From NCBI GenBank assembly GCA_902608795.1, contig CACLPI010000009.1, positions 1-45,070 on the forward strand: 45,070 bases of DNA, written 5' to 3'. This document shows, piece by piece, positions 33,757 through 42,451 of the stretch. Below the pieces are notes generated by a model, which was not told the DNA's origin, searched no databases, and saw nothing but the letters and a program-made list of their open reading frames with translations. Numbering within the stretch: position 1 is the stretch's first letter; each line of letters opens with the position of its first letter. A program made the translations under genes and the position numbers. Source of the DNA: an uncultured Bacteroidota bacterium. GTDB taxonomy: Bacteria > Bacteroidota > Bacteroidia > Flavobacteriales > Flavobacteriaceae.

Positions 33757-34380
33757 ATGAAAAAACTCAAATTTTTTACTGTCTATATTATTTTATTACT
33801 CACTTTTAGCTGTGAAGATGATAATAATATTGGAATCAATACTGTAAGTATAACTGTTGAAGACCTTTATGCACCCCAAGAAGGAAGTCAGGGTCAATCA
33901 ATTTCTGGACCATTCACAAAATTTAATTTTGAAGATGGAGTACAAACAGAAAGTGAAACTAATTGGGATGTTGGATTCAGAGGAACATCAATTATTGTTA
34001 ATGGAGGTGTTTCGTTAGGAACAGATGATGAGCCAGAAAGAAATGGTAATGCAGCTGCCTATATTTTTGAAGGAACAATGGGTGAAATGCAAATTGTTGA
34101 TACCTCATTATTAGCACAAGATTCAGAGAGTGGCTATGCTATTCCAACTGGAAGTGGAAATGGGTGGTATACTTATTCAGGTTCACCAACTTTTCTAATT
34201 AGTCCAACACCTGGAAAAATCTTGGTATTTAGAACTCATGACAACAGGTATGCAAAAGTAGAAATTTTAAGTTATTATTTAGGTGCTCCTGAAAATCCTG
34301 ATGCATTTACTGACCCAAGCAGGTACTATACCTTTAATTATGTATATCAGCCAAACGAAGGAGCCACAACATTTGATTAA
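33757..34380 (+). CDS. HmuY family heme-binding lipoprotein
   Basis: A 207-residue lipoprotein: signal peptide with lipobox LTFSC (Cys19) followed by the acidic tag EDDNN, suggesting display on the cell surface. The middle 'NWDVGFRGTSIIVNGG' and 'TPGKILVFRTHDNRYAKVEILSYY' are typical of the HmuY all-beta fold, which binds heme and hands it to a TonB receptor. Here the receptor is encoded five bases upstream. The iron-coordinating residues vary in this family and cannot be assigned. Its stop overlaps the convergent DCC gene by four bases. Confidence 0.85.
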   Translation: MKKLKFFTVYIILLLTFSCEDDNNIGINTVSITVEDLYAPQEGSQGQSISGPFTKFNFEDGVQTESETNWDVGFRGTSIIVNGGVSLGTDDEPERNGNAAAYIFEGTMGEMQIVDTSLLAQDSESGYAIPTGSGNGWYTYSGSPTFLISPTPGKILVFRTHDNRYAKVEILSYYLGAPENPDAFTDPSRYYTFNYVYQPNEGATTFD

Positions 34381-34766
34381 AACAAGATATTTTCTTGATT
34401 TACATCATTCGGAGTTGAGCAAACTTCTAGTTTACCAAATAAAAAGTATCTATTACTCGCTATAAGTCGGTAAAATATATCTAATAGAGAGTTTGGTGAT
34501 ATTCTAATTAAAGTTTTTAAAAAATAATTAAGTCTAATATATTTAAAGGAGTATTTAATTGCTTCAGATCTATGTAATATTTTATTATCCTCTGTAATAA
34601 TGAATATAGTATCTCCCAGCTTTAATTTTGGGTAGTTATTTTTTATATAGTTACTGTCAAAATTGGTAAAATATATATTTTTTGATGGATTTCTTTTTGA
34701 AACCCATCTTACATAATTGTTACACAACACACAAAAACCATCAAAAACAACTATAACTTTTTCCAT
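34377..34766 (-). CDS. DCC family thiol-disulfide oxidoreductase (DUF393)
   Basis: A 129-residue protein with the DCC motif VVFDGFCVLCNNYVRWV near the N-terminus, containing the CxxC pair Cys12 and Cys15 (thioredoxin-like). Proteins of this family are small redox proteins of unknown partner. It is the last gene of the DUF4856-imelysin-HTTM-receptor operon and is one base from the receptor gene. DCC proteins are often encoded beside HTTM proteins in bacteria, which suggests a joint redox role (inference). Confidence 0.85.
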   Translation of the reverse strand: MEKVIVVFDGFCVLCNNYVRWVSKRNPSKNIYFTNFDSNYIKNNYPKLKLGDTIFIITEDNKILHRSEAIKYSFKYIRLNYFLKTLIRISPNSLLDIFYRLIASNRYFLFGKLEVCSTPNDVNQENILF

Positions 34767-34767
34767 T

Positions 34768-37182
34768 CTAAAATTTGTATTGAATGGTTAAGTAATAATT
34801 TCTTGGTGGGGAGGGTATAATTCCTGGACCTGGATATCCTGTTGCCCTTCTTGTGAAATATGAAGTATCTAAAATATTATTCACACCCGTTTCTAGCTTA
34901 ATTTTACCCAATTTATAGTTCATAGACAAATCCAATATATCATAAGCCGGTATTTGGCCTATTACACCACTTAAATTAGATTCTACTGAATTTGACGAAT
35001 CAGAGAACTGACTTGCTAAATATGAATATTGAAGGTAGGATGTGAAATTTTTATAACCAAATTTTATTCCATACTTAATATTATATTTTGGTACAAACTC
35101 AACTTCCTTACCCTCTACACCAGGTTCGTCAGATTTTACATATTTAGAATCAATTATTGAAAGATTTAAAAATGTATTAAATATGTATGCAGAATCAAGC
35201 CCAAATACTTTTTTTAGATTGATATCCAATAAACTTTCCAAACCGTAAATATTAGCATCACCCGTATTTGTTCTGTAGGCCTTAACATTACCATCATCAA
35301 ATAACCTTTGAACAAAACCTATCCTGTTATTGTAAGCTAAGTGAAAGATGTTGGCATCAAAACTAAAAAGATTATCATAATTACCTCTTAAACCCAAGTC
35401 TATAGTATAACCATTTTCATCTGATATTTCGTGATCTATAGCGTATGCTGGATTAACAGTACTAATATCCGCAAAGGTAACAGAGCGATAATTTTGAGAG
35501 TAATTAGCATACAATTCTATGTCATTTTTCAGTTTTTGAGAAACACCAACTCCGGTCAACAAAAACAATCTTTCATTCTTTCGATTTTCCAAAATAGTAT
35601 CATGCTGAATAACATTTTGTGCAGCATCCAGAATAATCCTCTCAAATTGACCTCGAGCTTGAGTATTTATATATTCTAATCTGAATCCTGGAGTTATTGT
35701 AAGTTCATTATTGATATTAATTATATTTTCGCCGAAAACGGAAATATTCTTGTTTGGATACTTGTAGTTAGATTGGTTGGAATATGCAGGAAAATTATCA
35801 TTATAAAAACCAAAATCTGGATCTGATAAGTCTGATCCGGGCCCTTGTTTACTGTGATTAGTAGCATAATATAATTTTGAACCTAAAACAAAAATTGATT
35901 CTTTATTAAATAGATTATAATTATTTAAAAACTTAGCCTCCAAGCCAAAATTATTAAAATCTCCACTTATCAAGTCACGTGGGCCATTACTATCAACTTG
36001 ATCAACTCTATTTACTCTAAACCCAAGGGCATTTCTTATTGCATTCAGCCCAAACAAACTGATAGATAATGATTTCTTTGTATCAAATTCATGATCAAAT
36101 CTCAAATTATATAAAAGCCAGTCAACATTAAACCAGTTTCTCGCTCTATTGCTTTGAAAAGGATTGTTTGAAAACATTTGATCATTTAATCCTCCTGCTT
36201 GTTGCGTTAAGTATGTAAAATAGGTTAGGTCAAATGATAATTTTGATTCCTGATTGATATCATAAATAGTTTTAATAAAAAAGTTTTTTGAATTAAAATA
36301 AGAGTTGTCTCTAAAACCATCACCTTGCTTAAAATTGAAATAGGCATAGTATCTAAATTTATTTTTAGAGCCTATATAGCTTGTAAAATTTGTATACAGG
36401 TTATTGCTTCCAACAGAGTTTCTTATTATAAATTCTTCTCTTTGATTTTTTTTGGGCTCTTTCATCACAAAATTAACTAAGCCACCAAACTGTGTACCAT
36501 ATTGCAAAGAAGCCGCTCCCCTAACAATTTGTATATTACTCAAACCCTCTGAAGGCGGAGTATAGTAACTCTCAGGATATCCCAAAACATCGGCACTTAT
36601 ATCATATCCATTTTGTCTAGTATTGAAATTTGATGTTCTATTTGGGTCCAAGCCTCTACCCCCAATGTTTAGTTGTAAACCCGCATCATCATTTTGAAAA
36701 ATATTTAAACCTGCCACCTGTGAGTAAATCTGTCTTGAATTATTACTCGCTAGGTTTGCCATACTTTGATCAACCAATACAACTTCACTTTTCTTTCCTT
36801 CGAATATACTAGTACCTTCAACTGCATTTAATCTTTGTAGTGAAAAAATCTTTTCATTTCTAACAATAATTTCAATTTCATCTAAATTTTCCACAAGTGG
36901 TTTGAGATATATGGTTTCATTCTTATCTAATTTTTTTTCATTTAACTCATAGTTTTCCAAATAAAAACTGATTAGATCAATCTTATAAGCTTCAAATGAA
37001 TAAAACCCTTGTTCATCTGAAATTTCCAAAAGACCATCAGATTTTGAGTATATTTTTACTCCACTGAGAGCTTCATTGGTCTCTTGATCAATTATATACC
37101 CTGAGAAAATTTGCTGAGATATAATTGTCTCTGAAAAGAGTAGAAAAACAAGTAATATTTTAAAGTAAACTTTTGATGTCAT
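34768..37182 (-). CDS. FecA-like TonB-dependent receptor with carboxypeptidase-like regulatory domain
   Basis: An 804-residue outer-membrane receptor. Signal peptide about 1-22; residues 25-95 form a carboxypeptidase-regulatory-like beta sandwich (FSGYIIDQETNEALSGVKIY); the plug follows with 'IGGRGLDPNRTSNFNTRQNG', 'GYPESYYTPPSEGLSNIQIVRGAASLQYGTQFGG'-type sequence, characteristic of the FecA branch, and then the barrel ending in 'RNYYLTIQYKF' with terminal Phe. Likely takes up an iron(III) complex or another metal chelate. It overlaps the HTTM gene by 23 bases, so coupling is strong. Substrate is inferred from the imelysin neighbour. Confidence 0.88.
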   Translation of the reverse strand: MTSKVYFKILLVFLLFSETIISQQIFSGYIIDQETNEALSGVKIYSKSDGLLEISDEQGFYSFEAYKIDLISFYLENYELNEKKLDKNETIYLKPLVENLDEIEIIVRNEKIFSLQRLNAVEGTSIFEGKKSEVVLVDQSMANLASNNSRQIYSQVAGLNIFQNDDAGLQLNIGGRGLDPNRTSNFNTRQNGYDISADVLGYPESYYTPPSEGLSNIQIVRGAASLQYGTQFGGLVNFVMKEPKKNQREEFIIRNSVGSNNLYTNFTSYIGSKNKFRYYAYFNFKQGDGFRDNSYFNSKNFFIKTIYDINQESKLSFDLTYFTYLTQQAGGLNDQMFSNNPFQSNRARNWFNVDWLLYNLRFDHEFDTKKSLSISLFGLNAIRNALGFRVNRVDQVDSNGPRDLISGDFNNFGLEAKFLNNYNLFNKESIFVLGSKLYYATNHSKQGPGSDLSDPDFGFYNDNFPAYSNQSNYKYPNKNISVFGENIININNELTITPGFRLEYINTQARGQFERIILDAAQNVIQHDTILENRKNERLFLLTGVGVSQKLKNDIELYANYSQNYRSVTFADISTVNPAYAIDHEISDENGYTIDLGLRGNYDNLFSFDANIFHLAYNNRIGFVQRLFDDGNVKAYRTNTGDANIYGLESLLDINLKKVFGLDSAYIFNTFLNLSIIDSKYVKSDEPGVEGKEVEFVPKYNIKYGIKFGYKNFTSYLQYSYLASQFSDSSNSVESNLSGVIGQIPAYDILDLSMNYKLGKIKLETGVNNILDTSYFTRRATGYPGPGIIPSPPRNYYLTIQYKF

Positions 37183-38518
37183 CTTTTATTGGAATAATCC
37201 ATGTTTTATGTTTTAAATCATTTTTTTGTTTATATAAATCAACATTAGGATCAATAAATCTTTTACTGGGTCTACCATTAAGGGTTACATAACTATCTGC
37301 ATATACAGAAACATCATTAAAACCTCTTTTTTTAAATGCATCTCCAAGATAATGTGCATACTCCAGAATCATATCAGGCTGAAAACTCATCTGCTTTTCT
37401 TGAAAAGGAGTAAGAAATTCCATATTATCTATTAGCTGAAATTTATTTGAACTATTATCTACAACTTTGAATGTTGTATAACCTGTTTTTTCGATAAGCA
37501 TAACCCTCCATGAAAATCTATATCCCTGCTCATTCCAAAGTAGTTCACCTGGATATAAGATGCTTCTTAATGGTGATATGATCTGAAAAAGAAAAAATAC
37601 TGATAATACTGGAATAACTAGCTTATTTCTCGTAAAGCTTTTAGGGTCAGAATTGAATTTTTCATTATTTATAATTTTTAATCCAAAAATAGACCCTATA
37701 AAGTCAAGAATTTTTTTATGAAGACCATTGTCAAAAAATATTATACAGCTAAATATCATTATATAAGGGAACATTCCAATCGGTGGAAATAAAATTCTTG
37801 TCATTATATGAAAAACTATGACCATAAAAAATGCAAAATATCGAGTTCTCTTATACAATAATAAGAAAGGAATTATACAGTCATAAATCATACCGCCCCA
37901 GCTAAATAAATAGTATGAAAAGTTTTTTTGCAGGAAAGTTTCACCAATTATTGGAATAGTATATTTTGCTCTTAACCATATTTTTAATGGCTGAGCATGA
38001 ATCAACCAATCAGAGTTTATTTTTGCAAGACCAGCATAGATATAAACTATTATTATCAAAAATTTTAATGAGTCAATAGACCATTGAGGAATTTTAACAT
38101 TCTTCCCATCATCTACAGCAAAATAGGTTGAGCAAGGTAGGAAGATCATTAAAAAAGAAATACAACTTACTAAATAATAATGATTTAGATAAGTTGTCTT
38201 ATCCATCAATTCTATATAAGTAAAACTTAAAAAAAGTATTATTATGGCATACCTATATCTATATCCAATTGTAACAAATAATGCCGAACAAAAGCATATC
38301 AAAAAAATAAGATAAGTATAAACACCAATTGGTTTTATCCATGAAAAACCATAATAAGAAAAATGAAAATCTGGTTCTAAATATAAAGACTCAATCCATC
38401 CATTAAGGGCAAATCTAGCAAGACTAAACATTACAAGAATACCAAAACCAATTCTGTATAATGCAAGAGAGTAAGGTAATGATTCCTGTTTAAAATACCT
38501 TGATAAATTATTTATCAT
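37160..38518 (-). CDS. HTTM domain integral membrane protein (vitamin K gamma-carboxylase-like)
   Basis: A 452-residue protein with several membrane helices in the first 300 residues, beginning 'SLALYRIGFGILVMFSLARFALNG', which matches the HTTM (horizontally transferred transmembrane) family related to vitamin-K-dependent gamma-carboxylase. The soluble C-terminus has 'PDMILEYAHYLGD', 'SVYADSYVTLNGRPSKRFIDPNVDL' and 'KTWIIP', conserved in bacterial HTTM proteins. Chemistry in bacteria is unknown. In this operon with imelysin, a FecA-like receptor and a DCC redox protein, it may modify or handle an imported ligand. It lies 11 bases after imelysin. Confidence 0.85.
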   Translation of the reverse strand: MINNLSRYFKQESLPYSLALYRIGFGILVMFSLARFALNGWIESLYLEPDFHFSYYGFSWIKPIGVYTYLIFLICFCSALFVTIGYRYRYAIIILFLSFTYIELMDKTTYLNHYYLVSCISFLMIFLPCSTYFAVDDGKNVKIPQWSIDSLKFLIIIVYIYAGLAKINSDWLIHAQPLKIWLRAKYTIPIIGETFLQKNFSYYLFSWGGMIYDCIIPFLLLYKRTRYFAFFMVIVFHIMTRILFPPIGMFPYIMIFSCIIFFDNGLHKKILDFIGSIFGLKIINNEKFNSDPKSFTRNKLVIPVLSVFFLFQIISPLRSILYPGELLWNEQGYRFSWRVMLIEKTGYTTFKVVDNSSNKFQLIDNMEFLTPFQEKQMSFQPDMILEYAHYLGDAFKKRGFNDVSVYADSYVTLNGRPSKRFIDPNVDLYKQKNDLKHKTWIIPIKDDIKSLL

Positions 38519-38529
38519 CTTGTCTTTAT

Positions 38530-39651
38530 CTAGTCTCCGTCCGCATCGTAATAATCGACAGCGATACCTAGAATGGATAACATATTTGTTTTAAGCCTTA
38601 CTACCCCCTGCTGGATGGCATCATATGCTTCAAGCATTTTCATATTATCAGTTTCAATTTGTAAAGCAAAGTTATCGTTTAAAACATTGATTTTAATCAT
38701 TGAGCTATCAAAAGAATCAACTATGTCGTCTTCAAGTCCAATAAACATTGAAGAATCTGAATAATTGGTGTCATCTAAATAAGCTAAATAATCATAAAGA
38801 CTTTCCCCGTTAGTTTGAGAGTCTTCAAAATGAATTCCGTTAAAAAAATCTGCACTAGCTTGCAATGCTTCAATTGCTAATATTTTAGAAATATCAGACT
38901 TGTAGTATGCCTCAACATTTTGTGGTAATTCGCCGGACCAAACACCAGCAGGTATTCCGATTTTATTAGCCCGAAGACCCTTTTCATAAAAGTATACAAA
39001 ATCATTAGCTAGTTTATTTAAACTAGAAGTAGAAGTATTACCCGTTGAATTTATAAAAGACTGTCTGTTTGTTTCCCAGTAACTGATAACAGAATCTGTA
39101 TTATTTACCATCTTTGAAACTAAAAGGTTTAAATATCCAAATGTTAAGTTATTATCAGTAACATAAACATTTAGAATTTGATCATTAGTTTCACCTAGTC
39201 CAAACAATAAATAATCAACCGCAGGAAAACCTTGGGCTGAAAACTGATTTGAATTACCATCCAAATCAACATTGTCAGAATTAATATTTTGGGTTATTCT
39301 TGTAATATTAGCTGGATAAATATTCATTTTTGATGCGTAAAATATTTCTTCTGCATAACCGATATTAAACATTTCTATGTGTTGCCATGCTTTGTAGGCT
39401 TCTATAAATTGATCTTGCATCAGTTCTAGATTTGATATAGATCTATCTTGACCAAAAGAATTAACAGCTGATTCGAATAGCTCTAATTGGCTGTCAAAAT
39501 TCTGATGTGCAGGAATCATTATGTTATCAACCATATTACTAAGTAGTGATGATCTGTCATAGCCGTCTGTTGATGAATTATTGTCATTTTCAGTACAAGA
39601 AATTGATAGAAGCGTGATAAAAAATAAAATAATTAAATAATTAAATCTCAT
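38530..39651 (-). CDS. Imelysin family lipoprotein (peptidase M75-like)
   Basis: A 373-residue lipoprotein: lipobox SISC (Cys19), then TENDNN, an acidic export tag. The imelysin fold is shown by 'IPAHQNFDSQLELFESAV', 'AYKAWQHIEMFNIG' with the HxxE motif, 'FPAVDYLLFG', and 'GIPAGVWSGELPQNVEAYYKSD' late in the chain. Imelysin proteins (IrpA, EfeO relatives) are iron-regulated and linked with iron uptake. The protein probably sits at the outer membrane beside the FecA-like receptor. Two hairpins separate it from the DUF4856 gene. Confidence 0.9.
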   Translation of the reverse strand: MRFNYLIILFFITLLSISCTENDNNSSTDGYDRSSLLSNMVDNIMIPAHQNFDSQLELFESAVNSFGQDRSISNLELMQDQFIEAYKAWQHIEMFNIGYAEEIFYASKMNIYPANITRITQNINSDNVDLDGNSNQFSAQGFPAVDYLLFGLGETNDQILNVYVTDNNLTFGYLNLLVSKMVNNTDSVISYWETNRQSFINSTGNTSTSSLNKLANDFVYFYEKGLRANKIGIPAGVWSGELPQNVEAYYKSDISKILAIEALQASADFFNGIHFEDSQTNGESLYDYLAYLDDTNYSDSSMFIGLEDDIVDSFDSSMIKINVLNDNFALQIETDNMKMLEAYDAIQQGVVRLKTNMLSILGIAVDYYDADGD

Positions 39652-39667
39652 AACTTTATATTATACA

Positions 39668-39748
39668 GAGAGGAAACAGCAATAAATGCTGTTTCCATCT
39701 CAAAATTTAGAAAACAAAAAAAATAAATTGGCAAAACTTTTACCAATT
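39668..39748 (-). terminator. Two hairpins between the DUF4856 and imelysin genes, one a partial terminator
   Basis: Reading on the minus strand, the first hairpin (39748-39726) has a 10-bp stem beginning AATTGG, with one wobble, and is followed by a T-rich run (39725-39711), as in an intrinsic terminator. The second (39701-39668) has a GGAAACAGCA/TGCTGTTTCC stem plus GAGA/TCTC, without a T run. They may reduce downstream expression or protect the DUF4856 mRNA. Confidence 0.55.
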
Positions 39749-39758
39749 CATCAAGTTT

Positions 39759-40988
39759 TTAGTCAATGTTTAAAGTAACACCATTAGCCTCGAATGCTTG
39801 TTTTACTAAAGCAATCATTCCAGGATACTGTGATGATGCAGGTGCAGTCAACACAGCTGGATTCATATTATGGAAATCACCCATATAATTTGCTAAAAAG
39901 TACTCTACAGTAGCTTTGTCCATAAATGGCTCATCATTTCCATTATTAGTAAACTGTAAACTTAAAAGGAATCCCCATCCCTCAGAAAGAGAGTGATGTG
40001 CCTTGGCTACATTATCGGCATCTAGCTTCGCTATATAGTCATTCATATAGTGAATTGCATAGTAACCAATAACTTTTGATAACTCAACCTTGATAATGGC
40101 AGCTTGTTGATCTCTAAGATCATAATCTTTATTAACAATAGCTGTTCTACCCATGATGAATGCGTCATATACAACTTGACCAATTCCTGGCTCGTACCCA
40201 CCTTCATCATTTACTTTCTTGAAATATTTCATTAATAAACTTCCAGAACCAGATGGACTAGCTCCAGCGTTTTGTAAATTATCACCTTCAAGTCCATATA
40301 AGTATCCAAAACCTTCATCCCACTTATGCTCCATATCAGTATAATTATTATCACCAGAAAGAACATCATTGTCGTTATCATCAATTCTAGTTCCAGAATC
40401 TAATTGATTAGGGTGTATGTAGTTGTTCACGATTTGATCTAATGTGAAGGCACCAATTAATCCCTTAAAAAATAGCTGATCAATTTCCTGACCTGCACCA
40501 TTTAAGTGATAAGTTGAAGCACCATCAGGTGTAGAAATTGCACCTGGCTGTTCCGGTCCTGCATCACTTGTCCAATTCGGAACTACATTATTTGCATAAT
40601 CAACAATCATATCATCAAACATTTGTTTAGTTGTAGCACTACCAGCTAAAGTTGATGCAGCAGTTTTACTTCCAATGATTTTTGATGTACCGTTTAAAGA
40701 TTCATCTGCAAAACCAGCTGAACTATTTGCATCTCCATTAAACATTAAGTCTAAACCACTTTCAGTAGCTTCACTTGAATTTAATGCAGCGTATAATTCT
40801 TCGGCTTGAGTTAATCTTGTTGTTTGACCTGAGAAACTAACAGAAGATTCTCCATCTCTTGTAAATTCGTATGACATAGGCGCAACTATATTATTACCAC
40901 CGTTATCATTATCGTTGTCATCATTGTCACATGAGAAAACAAAAATTGCCAGTGACAATAACATTGATTTATAAATTAAATTTTTCAT
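39759..40988 (-). CDS. DUF4856 domain lipoprotein
   Basis: A 409-residue lipoprotein with lipobox VFSC (Cys20) followed by DNDDNDNDN, a strong acidic surface-export tag. 'YEFTRDGESSVSFSGQTTRL' near 40-60 and 'GFGYLYGLEGDN' later agree with DUF4856, a family usually encoded beside imelysin in Bacteroidota. No enzymatic motif is seen. It heads the operon and has the best-defined operator. It probably takes part in surface capture of an iron compound together with imelysin and the receptor (inference from context). Codon use is smoother and less AT-rich than its neighbours, consistent with high expression. Confidence 0.82.
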   Translation of the reverse strand: MKNLIYKSMLLSLAIFVFSCDNDDNDNDNGGNNIVAPMSYEFTRDGESSVSFSGQTTRLTQAEELYAALNSSEATESGLDLMFNGDANSSAGFADESLNGTSKIIGSKTAASTLAGSATTKQMFDDMIVDYANNVVPNWTSDAGPEQPGAISTPDGASTYHLNGAGQEIDQLFFKGLIGAFTLDQIVNNYIHPNQLDSGTRIDDNDNDVLSGDNNYTDMEHKWDEGFGYLYGLEGDNLQNAGASPSGSGSLLMKYFKKVNDEGGYEPGIGQVVYDAFIMGRTAIVNKDYDLRDQQAAIIKVELSKVIGYYAIHYMNDYIAKLDADNVAKAHHSLSEGWGFLLSLQFTNNGNDEPFMDKATVEYFLANYMGDFHNMNPAVLTAPASSQYPGMIALVKQAFEANGVTLNID

Positions 40989-41018
40989 AGTTTGATTAAA
41001 TTTTTAAATTTCAAGATG

Positions 41019-41052
41019 CAAATATATACATTAATTTAGATTCAATCTAAAT
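41019..41052 (-). promoter_or_regulatory. DUF4856 operon promoter with overlapping palindromic operator
   Basis: On the minus strand a TATATTTG element (41026-41019) lies 30 bases before the ATG. Just upstream is the perfect 9-1-9 palindrome ATTTAGATTCAATCTAAAT (41034-41052), which contains the TTG nearest to the -33 position. A dimeric repressor bound there would block the promoter. The sequence resembles sites of Fur/DtxR-type metal regulators. Confidence 0.6.
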
Positions 41053-41130
41053 AAAAATTAGGAAAAAAATAAAAAAAATTAATATGTGTTACAAACATAT
41101 CTGTAAACGATATATTATTTAGAATCAAAA

Positions 41131-41149
41131 TCAATTAACAGATTGAACT
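41131..41149. promoter_or_regulatory. Shared motif upstream of hemA
   Basis: TCAAT (41131-41135) and ATTGA (41142-41146) frame a six-base centre, and AACAGATTGAACT (41137-41149) is identical to the word upstream of the heme receptor at 31591-31603. It precedes the hemA -7 element by about 53 bases. Confidence 0.4.
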
Positions 41150-41201
41150 CTTAACAAAACAAAAGAACTTCTAGCGTTACTTTAAATTTAAAATTTGCAT
41201 T

Positions 41202-41209
41202 TATCTTTG
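41202..41209 (+). promoter_or_regulatory. hemA promoter -7 element
   Basis: TATCTTTG matches TAnnTTTG. The ATG at 41228 is 18 bases downstream, giving a leader of about 12 bases. No clear -33 TTG is visible. Confidence 0.45.
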
Positions 41210-41227
41210 CAAACTCATATACGTTTT

Positions 41228-42451
41228 ATGTTAGGATTAATAAGCTTAAATTTCAAAATAGCACCGGTAAAAATCCGCGAACTATTTTACATATATCCTG
41301 AGGAGTATCAAAAAATATTTAACGAAATCAATGAAAGAGTAACGCTCAAAGGCCTCTTTATCATCTCAACTTGTAATAGAACCGAGCTTTATTTTGAAAC
41401 AGCTAAAAATCAAGCAAGTCATAACAAAACATATCATTCAGTTATTATGACTTTAAGCAAGCTAAAAAGGTTTAATGATGGATTGAGGCCATACATCAAG
41501 AAAAAAGAGGGTTCTTTTGAAATTTCAGAACATCTATTCAGGCTGTCAAGTGGACTTGAATCAATGATAATTGGTGAATTCCAAATTGTGGAACAAATAA
41601 AAGCTTCCTACAGTATTTGTAAAGACAACAAAATGCTAAGCCCAGCTATTGAAAGAATGATTCAAAAGTCATTAGAAGCTAGCAAATTTATAAGAACAAA
41701 TACCGAAATTGATAAAGGCGGAATTTCTGTGAGTTCAGCTGCTATTGATCAAATAGGAAATATTAACAACTCTGATAATTTATCAATATTATGTGTTGGA
41801 GCAGGTAGAACTTCAAAGCTTTCAATCAAGCAACTTTTCTCAAAAAATTTTGGAAAAATATACATAACCAATAGAACTGAAGCGAATACCACTCACCTAG
41901 TTGAAAAGTTTGACTTAAATCTGGTAAAATTCTCAGAATGGAAAAGCAAATTAGAATCTGTAGATATTATTATTTTTAGTACATCATCCAAAAAACCTCT
42001 TCTTACCGATAAAGATTTGTTACATATTGATTCAAAAAGAAATAAAAAAATAATATTAGTTGATTTATCTGTTCCAAGAAATATTATTATAAACAACAAT
42101 TACATTAATGTAGAACTGGTTGATCTTGATAAACTCAAGGATAAGGTAAACGAAAATTACAACAGAAGAATTTCTGAAGTTGAAAAAGCCGAAAAGTTGA
42201 TTGAAAAATATGTCATTGAATATAACCAATGGTTAGATTCTAGAGAATTAAGACCAAGTATAATTTCTATAAAAAAGGAAATTAAAAACTTAATGTCTAA
42301 TACTGAGAATTTAGAAAATAATAATAGAGAAATACAGGAAATTTATGATAAATTTTCAGATAGATTGGTGAAAAAGATTATAAGTGTTAGTGAAAATGGT
42401 AAGAATACTAATGCTTTAAAAATTATAAACAAAATTTTCACTGATGATTAA
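41228..42451 (+). CDS. hemA: Glutamyl-tRNA reductase
   Basis: First committed enzyme of the C5 heme pathway; it reduces glutamyl-tRNA to glutamate-1-semialdehyde. ATG 41228 gives 407 residues starting MLGLISLNFKIAPVKIREL, the family start; a TTG at 41195 precedes the promoter element. The nucleophile Cys49 lies in ISTCNRTELY, 'GLESMIIGEFQIVEQIK' follows, and the NADPH domain has 'ILCVGAGRTSKL' and 'ITNRTEAN'. The stop overlaps hemCD by eight bases. It is divergent from the DUF4856 operon. High confidence. Confidence 0.95.
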   Translation: MLGLISLNFKIAPVKIRELFYIYPEEYQKIFNEINERVTLKGLFIISTCNRTELYFETAKNQASHNKTYHSVIMTLSKLKRFNDGLRPYIKKKEGSFEISEHLFRLSSGLESMIIGEFQIVEQIKASYSICKDNKMLSPAIERMIQKSLEASKFIRTNTEIDKGGISVSSAAIDQIGNINNSDNLSILCVGAGRTSKLSIKQLFSKNFGKIYITNRTEANTTHLVEKFDLNLVKFSEWKSKLESVDIIIFSTSSKKPLLTDKDLLHIDSKRNKKIILVDLSVPRNIIINNNYINVELVDLDKLKDKVNENYNRRISEVEKAEKLIEKYVIEYNQWLDSRELRPSIISIKKEIKNLMSNTENLENNNREIQEIYDKFSDRLVKKIISVSENGKNTNALKIINKIFTDD

